From: Lachnospiraceae bacterium | GTDB taxonomy: Bacteria; Bacillota; Clostridia; Lachnospirales; Lachnospiraceae | Assembly (NCBI GenBank): GCA_017436865.1 | Contig: JAFSCH010000044.1 | Span: 1 to 47,318, forward strand | Length of the DNA stretch: 47,318 nucleotides | Direction: 5' to 3' | In this document: piece by piece, positions 30,899-38,300 of the stretch | How the letters are laid out: each line of letters starts with the position of its first letter | How positions within the stretch are numbered: position 1 is the stretch's first letter | Notes under the pieces: generated by a model | The model's database searches: none | What the model was told of the DNA's origin: nothing | What the model saw: only the letters and a program-made list of their open reading frames with translations | Position numbers and translations under genes: made by a program

Positions 30899-32047
30899 TT
30901 ATACACATTTCGACTCCATTTTCTTCATTTCTTCCACCAAAGTATCCTCTGTAACATGACAGTAGGTATTATATGTAAGTTCCACTGTTCCATGTCCTAA
31001 TAACTTTGATAATGATTTAATCTGTACTCCTCTTTCTAATGCCCTTGTCGCAAAAGTGTGACGAAATACATGAGGCGAAAATGGTTCAAAATCTTCATTC
31101 TCTTTTCGAATCTTATCAACAATCAAACTAATACATTCCTGTACTACAAATTGTTGTGTCGGCTTATTATTCTTCGTAATAAACACTAAATCCTTATATT
31201 CATCTGGTGCAACTTTTCCCTTGAAAACAATCTCCTGCTTTTGAATCTTTTGTCTCTTTAATGCCTTGATTGCTTTCTCTGTTAAAGGAATCATGCGCTT
31301 ACCATTGTTTGTTTTGGTATCGTGCATTTCAAATATATATTTACCATCTTTACGGAAATAACACAAGGTATGACGAACATTTATTGTTGGTTGCTTTGCC
31401 TTTAAGTCTACATCCTTCCATGTAAGTCCCATCAATTCACCAATTCTCATGCCCGTTTCTAAAGCCACAACATAGAGATTATAATAATATGTCCCTTCTG
31501 CTTGTTTTAGAAACTGTTCTGCCTCACTAATCGTCAACACTCTGCGTTCCTTCTTCTCTTCTTTGGTCAGCACAGTAATGATTTGCTTTGCATAATTCTT
31601 AATAAGCAGATTACTATCAATTGCTTTTTCAAGCATATCTACGAGAATCTTCTTTGAATTTTTCCTTGCATTATCTGAACATAGCTTATTAATGGCATCC
31701 TGCATAATGATAAGGTTCAATGATGTCAGTTTTCTCCATCCCAAATCAGCCTTAATACGTCTATAATGTGTCGCATAGGATTCTTTGGTAGATGCTCTAC
31801 AACCTTTCTTGCAAGTATTTATCCATACTTCATACCATTCGTCTAATGTTATATCCTTTGTTACAACATTGATTTCTTTTTCATCGTTGTATTGTTCTTC
31901 CCTCAGTTTTGCTCTTATTTCATTAAGAGTATTTGCATATATGGTCTGTCTATTGCCAAATCTATTAGTAAATCTAGCTTGATAACGTCCATCTTTACGT
32001 TGGGATATATTTTTACCTAGTTCCTTCCCATTCAGTGACTTACCCAT
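30899..32047 (-). CDS. int: Tyrosine integrase
   Basis: This 382-residue protein has an N-terminal AP2-like arm-binding part (SQRKDGRYQARFTNRFGNR), a SAM-like core-binding domain, and the catalytic domain. Catalytic residues are visible: Arg in ETGMRIGELMGL, the HxxR in HVFRHTFATRAL, His in LSKLLGHGTVELTYNTY and the nucleophile Tyr in that last segment. It is like Tn916/phage integrases of Firmicutes. The ATG at 32047 follows GGAGG. It is the gene closest to the host pyrE gene. Confidence 0.95.
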   Translation of the reverse strand: MGKSLNGKELGKNISQRKDGRYQARFTNRFGNRQTIYANTLNEIRAKLREEQYNDEKEINVVTKDITLDEWYEVWINTCKKGCRASTKESYATHYRRIKADLGWRKLTSLNLIIMQDAINKLCSDNARKNSKKILVDMLEKAIDSNLLIKNYAKQIITVLTKEEKKERRVLTISEAEQFLKQAEGTYYYNLYVVALETGMRIGELMGLTWKDVDLKAKQPTINVRHTLCYFRKDGKYIFEMHDTKTNNGKRMIPLTEKAIKALKRQKIQKQEIVFKGKVAPDEYKDLVFITKNNKPTQQFVVQECISLIVDKIRKENEDFEPFSPHVFRHTFATRALERGVQIKSLSKLLGHGTVELTYNTYCHVTEDTLVEEMKKMESKCV

Positions 32048-32153
32048 CACTTCCTCCTTCCTGTGAAAAATCAAGGAATAGAACTATTAAATATTCCTTA
32101 TTTTATCACAATTAGTATCTATTTTCAATTGAATGTTTCTTGCTTGTATTATG

Positions 32154-32345
32154 TTATAAAATCTGATTTAACAGCCATTCGTCCAACTTGCCTTTATGCG
32201 CATATAATCGGTTGCCAATCCGTACCGTAAATCCATTTGCAGGATTATGTAATAATTCACGAGCTTTTGTCTTTTTTATGCCTAAATATTCACAGAATGT
32301 ATCTAAATTAAGTAATCCTCTCTCCATCTGCATACTGTTTGTCAT
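32154..32345 (-). CDS. Excisionase-like small DNA-binding protein
   Basis: This protein of about 63 residues has a winged-helix/MerR-like fold signature: NLDTFCEYLGIKKTKARELLHN followed by FTVRIGNRLYAHKGKLDEWLL. This is the layout of Tn916-type Xis and of helix-turn-helix excisionase families. It lies about 100 bp upstream of int on the same strand, the usual place. Several start codons are possible (GTG 32360, ATG 32345, 32333), none with an ideal ribosome site. Confidence 0.75.
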   Translation of the reverse strand: MTNSMQMERGLLNLDTFCEYLGIKKTKARELLHNPANGFTVRIGNRLYAHKGKLDEWLLNQIL

Positions 32346-32513
32346 TCCTATATAAATCACACTCCATTACAATAATAATCTTCATAATCTAAAAGAAGGT
32401 GCTACAACCAAAGGTAGCACCATAATATTCAATTTTAAAAAGGAACACACCACTAACGATATGTTCCCACAAATAATCCTCTATTCAATTTTCATCCTTA
32501 TAATAAGGAACAA

Positions 32514-32762
32514 TTAATTTGTTTTGTTTCCAAACCTATTTATCAGAATGCATGAGTTACCAGAAAAAGTAGCCTCATCCCATCCTTGATTCTTTACTTC
32601 TTTTAAGAACCAATCTTTTACTGCCGATGTAACTCTTTGGATTTTATCTCCATATTTATTGTACTGATTATATAATTTCATTACCTGTTTGCTCGATACA
32701 ATGATTGCAGGGTCATTTCTAGTCCTATCATCAGGGTCGGGTAAAACATATTTTCTTGACAT
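32514..32762 (-). CDS. Small phage protein, unknown
   Basis: This 82-residue protein starts at ATG 32762 with GGAG 7 bp upstream. It has a helical middle (KQVMKLYNQYNKYGDKIQRVTSAVKDWFLKE) and a Gly/Asn-rich C-terminus. No motif is recognised. It begins a set of closely spaced small genes on the minus strand. Confidence 0.6.
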   Translation of the reverse strand: MSRKYVLPDPDDRTRNDPAIIVSSKQVMKLYNQYNKYGDKIQRVTSAVKDWFLKEVKNQGWDEATFSGNSCILINRFGNKTN

Positions 32763-32778
32763 TTGTTTTCTCCGTTAT

Positions 32779-32931
32779 TTAACCATCATTCTTATTGTCA
32801 TTGCCCTTATATCTTTTACAATTTTCAAGTGATATAGGCGTAAATGGGATATCATATTGAATACCTTCATTGATATTAATTCTTTCCCAATTATTTTCTG
32901 GTAATACTAACACTCTATATTTTCTATCCAT
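32779..32931 (-). CDS. 50-residue phage protein, unknown
   Basis: A 50-codon frame runs from ATG 32931 to TAA at 32779. It fits exactly between the genes ending at 32937 and starting at 32762, with 5-bp and 16-bp gaps, which supports it as a real gene. A GAGG ribosome site lies within the end of the upstream gene. The product (MDRKYRVLVLPENNWERI ... NCKRYKGNDNKNDG) is polar and unrecognised. Confidence 0.6.
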   Translation of the reverse strand: MDRKYRVLVLPENNWERININEGIQYDIPFTPISLENCKRYKGNDNKNDG

Positions 32932-32936
32932 TTCTC

Positions 32937-33197
32937 TTACCTCTTCGCACAAATATAAGCATTTCCCAACTTACCATTCGGCACATGTACCCAAACACCC
33001 ATGCCAACAGTCAGTCCTAATCCAATTCCATCCTTAATCCAATAATCCACACCATCAATATTCACTTTATATTTGTCACCAGAAATAGCAGTGACTACGG
33101 ATGGAACATCACGAGGAACACTTGATTTCAATTTCTGTATTTCTTTCTGCACTGTTACTTTAATTGCTTGCTTTATCTCATCTTTAATTGACATCAT
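32937..33197 (-). CDS. Small phage protein with beta-rich C-terminal domain
   Basis: This 86-residue protein has a helical N-terminus (IKDEIKQAIKVTVQKEIQKLKS). A compact beta domain follows (VVTAISGDKYKVNIDGVDYWIKDG ... VGMGVWVHVPNGKLGNAYICAKR) that looks like a small barrel, as in some phage tail-fibre or baseplate accessory proteins. Two ATGs in a row are preceded by GGAAGTG. Its position near the tail region supports a structural role; this is inference. Confidence 0.6.
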   Translation of the reverse strand: MMSIKDEIKQAIKVTVQKEIQKLKSSVPRDVPSVVTAISGDKYKVNIDGVDYWIKDGIGLGLTVGMGVWVHVPNGKLGNAYICAKR

Positions 33198-33240
33198 ATT
33201 CAGTCACTTCCTTTCTGAGCATAATAAAAAGAGCAGGAGA

Positions 33241-33864
33241 TTAGTTCTCTTGCTCTTTGAAAAATCTACAAAATATTTTATTGTTTTCTAGCCATTCACG
33301 TACTTTAGACTTCTGTTTTTTACCATAATATAATTCGACACGTTTTACATCTTTTAGATTTATTGCAAGTTTCGATGGATATGACATATCTTTTGCTTTA
33401 CGTTTAATATTATTTTCTTCAATAATATACTCGTCAAGAACAAACCAAGAATCATTACCTTTTTCTTCATGCTTTGCGAGTTTTCCTGTATAAATCGCAT
33501 TATCACATACAAATCGTAATGTAGTACCTTTTCTATATTCGATTACATCTAGCCATATGTCATTATGTACACACTTATTATTTATACCTAGTGTAATCTT
33601 ATTTAGAATTTTAAGCTCAGATATAAATACACATAATATAGATAATATAAATGCAATAGCCGACAAAATAATAGCTCTTAAATTCCATTCAAATGTGATA
33701 TCTGTAAAAACTCTGTTATGTAATGCTGAACAAACTGCCTTTAAAATATAACTTATAGCTACACTATAAATAATGACATATGAGTTAAATTTTCTTGAAG
33801 TAAAATACTGAAATACACTAATAAAAATTAATCCTGGAATAAAATATTCAAGAATTATTGGCAA
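33241..33864 (-). CDS. Membrane protein of the DUF6338-like type
   Basis: About 207 residues. Three hydrophobic helices span roughly residues 5-20, 28-48 and 66-86. A cytoplasmic domain (LDVIEYRKGTTLRFVCDNAIYTGKLAKHEEKGNDSWFVLDEYII) follows and resembles DUF6338 proteins, which occur in mobile elements with unknown role. The only usual start in frame is TTG at 33864, which has no ribosome site. The frame stays open for another 11 codons upstream, where a GGAAG site lies, so a rare start such as ATT near 33896 is possible. Confidence 0.6.
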   Translation of the reverse strand: MPIILEYFIPGLIFISVFQYFTSRKFNSYVIIYSVAISYILKAVCSALHNRVFTDITFEWNLRAIILSAIAFILSILCVFISELKILNKITLGINNKCVHNDIWLDVIEYRKGTTLRFVCDNAIYTGKLAKHEEKGNDSWFVLDEYIIEENNIKRKAKDMSYPSKLAINLKDVKRVELYYGKKQKSKVREWLENNKIFCRFFKEQEN

Positions 33865-33896
33865 CTGTTTTAATATTGCAACTACGTCTACTATAA

Positions 33897-34088
33897 TTAC
33901 TCACTTCCTTTATTTTGTAGTTGGTCTATCTCATTCACAATTTCTTCTGGGTCTGGTGCATTATCTATATTTGCCCCTTTTGAGAAAAGACCGATACATT
34001 CAGTTGTTGCTCTGACGCTAACAACTTTATCCTCTAATATTGTTTCATCTTTAGGAACAATTCCTTTTACATCTTTTACAAATTTCAT
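33897..34088 (-). CDS. Small acidic phage protein, unknown
   Basis: This 63-residue protein starts at ATG 34088 with GGAGG 8 bp upstream. An ATG five codons earlier lies before that site. The sequence (KFVKDVKGIVPKDETILEDKVVSVRATTECIGLFSKG...PEEIVNEIDQLQNK) has no recognised motif. It is the first gene downstream of the divergent promoter region at about 34131-34217. Confidence 0.6.
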   Translation of the reverse strand: MKFVKDVKGIVPKDETILEDKVVSVRATTECIGLFSKGANIDNAPDPEEIVNEIDQLQNKGSE

Positions 34089-34130
34089 AGTGATTACCTC
34101 CATAATTTGATATATTGATTTGTATATACA

Positions 34131-34160
34131 ATTCTACCAAATTACAGAGAGTAATGTCTA
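34131..34160 (-). promoter_or_regulatory. Leftward promoter of the small-gene cluster
   Basis: On the minus strand TAGACA (34160-34155) and TAGAAT (34136-34131) are 18 bp apart. Confidence 0.45.
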
Positions 34161-34186
34161 TGGATTGTAAACATAACCATATTAAA

Positions 34187-34217
34187 TTGTCACACAATTC
34201 TCTTTTTGTGATAAAAT
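34187..34217 (+). promoter_or_regulatory. Rightward promoter of the zinc-ribbon gene
   Basis: TTGTCA (34187-34192) is followed, at 17-19 bp, by overlapping -10 candidates GATAAA and TAAAAT. It is divergent from the leftward promoter. Confidence 0.4.
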
Positions 34218-34262
34218 AGATTATAACAAATCAATCTACATACGAAAGAGAGGTAATTAATT

Positions 34263-34496
34263 ATGATACTTTATGGCAATCACACATGTACAAAATGCAA
34301 TTCGTCTAACGAGTGGGCTTATCTAGTTCCACAAAAATTATCTAATGGCAATCTTGTAGCAACTACATTACCCAAACACAAAATCTATCCTCGCAAAAAC
34401 AGAAGGCTTTCAGAGACAGAATATGAAATGTCATATAGATGCCCAAAATGCGACGAATTAAACAAATTTACATATGTCAGTGACACGTATCTATAA
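34263..34496 (+). CDS. Small zinc-ribbon protein
   Basis: This 77-residue protein has two CxxC knuckles, CTKC (residues 9-12) and CPKC (residues 60-63). They should hold one zinc ion in a ribbon. A basic stretch (KHKIYPRKNRR) lies between them. The ribosome site is GAGAGG. It and the next plus-strand gene run against the rest of the prophage, a pattern typical of accessory genes. The function is unknown. Confidence 0.65.
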   Translation: MILYGNHTCTKCNSSNEWAYLVPQKLSNGNLVATTLPKHKIYPRKNRRLSETEYEMSYRCPKCDELNKFTYVSDTYL

Positions 34497-34676
34497 CTTA
34501 ATATTTACAAACATTCTATACGGATAATCTTCGTTATCATGATATTCTTTATTACAACAAACTACATTATCAAAATTATCCGCTACATATTTACTAACAG
34601 AGTCTATAACTTTGCTTCTGAAATCTTTATCAGAAGTATCAATTTCTTTATTATCACAAATGTGAATACTAATCAT
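34491..34676 (-). CDS. Possible small acidic protein
   Basis: A 61-codon frame on the minus strand starts at ATG 34676 with AAAGG 8 bp upstream. It ends by overlapping the zinc-ribbon gene's last bases. The product is acidic with two adjacent cysteines (VVCCNKEY). It fills an otherwise empty gap, which supports it, but no family is recognised. Confidence 0.45.
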   Translation of the reverse strand: MISIHICDNKEIDTSDKDFRSKVIDSVSKYVADNFDNVVCCNKEYHDNEDYPYRMFVNIKL

Positions 34677-34709
34677 TCAATCAACCTTTCTAAAGGAGGA
34701 TATTAACTT

Positions 34710-35108
34710 ATGAGCAAAAAATTAACCATAGAAGAAAAACTTATGCAATTTCTCATCTCTGAGTACAATAAGGACAACAACAACTCCAACGAAATTTCAA
34801 TCAATGCCACAGATATTGAAGACTTAGGCATTACTGAAAATGAAGCGTCACGAACCCTTTTGTTGTTAGAAACTTCAAATTATTTCACAATCAAAGCAAA
34901 ATCTGTACATAATAATTTCAGTAGATTTTGGACTGTTGAATTGAATCAATTTGCCATTCATTATTTTGACAATCAAAAAGAAAGCAAAATTGAAAAGCGC
35001 AGAAAATCATTTGAGGAATTTCGGGCATGGGCTACTCTATTAATTGCTATCCTTGCCTTTGGATTATCTATTTACGCACTTTACTTACAATACATGCCTA
35101 CTACCTAG
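34710..35108 (+). CDS. Membrane-tethered protein with a winged-helix-like N-terminus
   Basis: This 132-residue protein has a predicted winged-helix-like fold (residues about 5-80, LTIEEKLMQFLISEYN ... ENEASRTLLLLETSNYF). A basic linker (KIEKRRKSFEEFRAW) and one C-terminal membrane helix (about 110-128) follow. A membrane-tethered DNA-binding or sensor protein is possible. AGGAGG lies 10 bp before the ATG. It ends before a terminator at 35331-35356. Confidence 0.6.
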   Translation: MSKKLTIEEKLMQFLISEYNKDNNNSNEISINATDIEDLGITENEASRTLLLLETSNYFTIKAKSVHNNFSRFWTVELNQFAIHYFDNQKESKIEKRRKSFEEFRAWATLLIAILAFGLSIYALYLQYMPTT

Positions 35109-35123
35109 ATTAACCTATGAGTT

Positions 35124-35318
35124 TTATACTAATTCTCCAAGTGCCAAAATACCTTTAGCAAATTTGGACGCTCTTTCATATCCAATATCATAAACAAAAG
35201 CTTTTGATATATCTAATTCTGCGCAAGTGACATCATACTTTTCTTTATTAGACTTGGGACTTTCAGACAAAAGTTTTTCGTAATCGTCTAAAGCCTTTCT
35301 TGTTTCATCAAATATCAT
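35124..35318 (-). CDS. Small helical protein, unknown
   Basis: This 64-residue protein is acidic to neutral and all-helical (DETRKALDDYEKLLSESPKSNKEKYD ... YERASKFAKGILALG). It has no clear ribosome site; GTAAG precedes the ATG by 3 bp. It lies between the tail tape measure gene and the plus-strand accessory genes. No family is recognised. Confidence 0.4.
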   Translation of the reverse strand: MIFDETRKALDDYEKLLSESPKSNKEKYDVTCAELDISKAFVYDIGYERASKFAKGILALGELV

Positions 35319-35330
35319 ATCTTACAATAC

Positions 35331-35356
35331 AACCGCACCCACAACCGAGTGCGGTT
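35331..35356 (+). terminator. Terminator between accessory genes and tail genes
   Basis: AACCGCAC and GTGCGGTT form an 8-bp stem, followed by ttccttt on the plus strand. It can also act, less well, on the minus strand. Confidence 0.6.
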
Positions 35357-35383
35357 TTCCTTTCTTAAAATCTTAGTTTATAG

Positions 35384-38300
35384 TTACCTTGTTATACTAG
35401 CTTCTTGCAAAGCTTCCAAAGCAATACCGCCAATCTCCCTATGGAGAGCAGTACTTACTTGGTTCATAATTTCTTTACTGTTAACGGCAGGACAACTTAC
35501 ATTGATTCCACCATTAATAGTCAGTGTCGGCTTATTAACGTTGTTTGTGCTAACATTGCTAATATTCCTCGTCATCATCTCTACATTCTTATCAATCGAG
35601 TTGACAGGTAGCATAATATTGGCCTTGAGCATATCTTGATATACTCTAGCAGCCTTTATTAACTCGTAACCCTTGTCACCTTCTTGAATAGGACGTAGAT
35701 AGGATGGTAGTTCTGCTTTTTGTAAGACGGCGTTTCCGTCTGCATGAGCATTACCGATAATAGTACCCTCATTATTCATGATTCGCTTTGTCTGTTCTTC
35801 ATTGAAGATTACGGTGTTGCGTGGCAAATCAGACATGGTAGGTTCTGTTGTCAGTTCTGTTGTTCCATCAGGATATACCGTCAATTCTGGTTGTCCGTAT
35901 TCGGAACGTAGCGCATTTTTCTCTGCATGAGCAAGCCCTTTGTAATTGCCTGTACCATTAGCAAATGCTTTGCCGACTGTACCTTCTGCGTGTGGAGTAA
36001 CTGGGATTCCACCAACAGAAGTATCGCCTAATGACTCAATGGCAGATTTATACTCGTTAACAGCGTTGGTAGCATCTTGAACAGAACCAGTAATTGTATC
36101 AAACATTTCAGCTTCAGCTGGAAGTGTTTCTTCTGCGGTTTGATATGATGCGTCGATTGCTCCTACTAAGGAATTAGCGGATGCGGATTCATCCTCTTTG
36201 GATTGTTCTCCTCCGTTTGTGGATTCGCCTGTTGCATTATTCTGAGTTGTACCTCCGCCTACACCACCAATTACAGATACCGCTTCATTTACTGCATTAT
36301 GTAGTGTTTCAAATTGTGAACTTAAAGAACCTGTCTGCTCAATTGCATTAGCAAAATCAACAGCTTGCATCTTGTCAATGTATTGCTGAGACTGTTGCAA
36401 ATATGATTCTAGCCCCTCTGGAGATGTAAGACCTCCAAGTTTTGCTATATTAGCTTGCATAGTCTCATTGCCACGATACAAATCATTCATAATATTAAGA
36501 TAATTTGTCTTAAAAGTATTCAATGTATTTATGGCATCTCCAAAGATAGAAGCATCTGATATTCCTAGTTCTTGAAGAAGAGTTTCATTTTCTGCATCAG
36601 TCTTTATATCTCCCAACGCTTCATATGATTCTTTCAATTTCTCTAAAGGCTCAATCAGTGAATTATAATAATCTTCACTGCCTTTAATAAGATTATCAAA
36701 ATACTCATTAGACCTATCAATCATATCTTCATAGGACTTTTTCTGGTCTTCTAGGACATCTTTTCTATCCTCCAATAAAGCAATCTCATCTTCTATCTTA
36801 GAAATATTTTTCTCCAATCCGATGATATATTGCTCTTCTTGTGCTTTAAGCAACTCTTCCCTAGCTTCATGAATACCCTGTTCATTTGCTTTATATACAA
36901 ATCCCTTATCATCAGTATAGGTAAGACTTGTCTTCTGGTTCTGTTGACGTTCTAATTCATAAGCCTTTCTTTGAACATCAAGGGCAGCTTCACGCTCTTT
37001 TCTTGCCTGTCTAATCAAGTCGATTTCATTCTGAATCGCTTCAATCTGCTTATTCTTAGACTTGATAATATCATCAATATTGTCTATCTGACTCTGAACA
37101 TCATCAATTTGAGACTGATATGATTCTTCGGCTGATTCTTTCTGTTCTTCGTACTTTTCGATTACATCATCTAAAGCATCCTTATAACCATCAGTTTTCT
37201 TTTCAATTTTATCAATGATAGCTCCTAAAACGTTGCTATATAAATCATACATTCCTGATAAATATTCGTGCTCATATTTACGGAATTCTTCAATATACTT
37301 CTCACGGTCAACGAAGTATTTATGATACAATTTTCTAAGCTGGTCTAAGTACTCCTTTTCATTGATAACACCTTGTTCTCGTAAGGTTTTCAACTTAGCA
37401 AACTCATCTTCAAAATCCTTTAACCACTTATCCTCTTCCTTCTTATCGGAAGACTTTGTTTTCATTACAGAATCAAGACCACCAGTGTTCAATTTATCCC
37501 TAACGCTATTAATAGCTTGCAACTTCGTTTCAAGATTGTTAAGAACCGTATTAATCTGGTCATCTGTAGCACCTTCTGATTCTGCACCTTGAATCGCTGC
37601 ATTCAAATCACGAATAGCCGACGCACCAACTGTAGCTTCTGCAATCGTATTAGCAAGCTCAGTATTGTAACTAGCCAAATCATCAACTGCATCTGTAAAT
37701 GCCTGTGCATTCTCTTCTACCGCAGTCTTTTCGTCTTGTAATGCAAGCTGACCTAATTCTGTAATCGCTTGCTGTACTGCCTGTGCCTCTGCATCATTTA
37801 ATCTCTGATTTGCAAGGGCAACCATAGCCTGTTCATTTAACTGCAACTGACCATTCTCATCAATCAAACACTGTAAATATTGTGGTTCTAATTCAAGCAA
37901 TGTCTGTAATTGGTCGAATGTGAGATACCCTGTCTCATTATAGGCTTCTACAATATCCGTAAGGTCACTATAAGCACTCTGTAATGAATCAATATTAGTA
38001 TTCAGATTAGATAACTGTTCACTTGCTTTCTGAGCCTGAATAATATTGTTAGCAAGCATCTGTCCAAATTTACTATTTACATCAATACCGGCTCCCGATA
38101 ATACACTCTTAGCGTACTTCTCTGATATATAATCAATGGTATTGCCAAGCAATTCTAATGAATTATCTTGACTTTCTATGAACTCCCAATTAAGCCTTCC
38201 ACCCATAGATGAAACTGCTTCATTAATGGACTGGATAGATGATAATATATCTGCTGATGATACATTCGGATTCATCAGATTTGAATATGCTTCGGATGCT

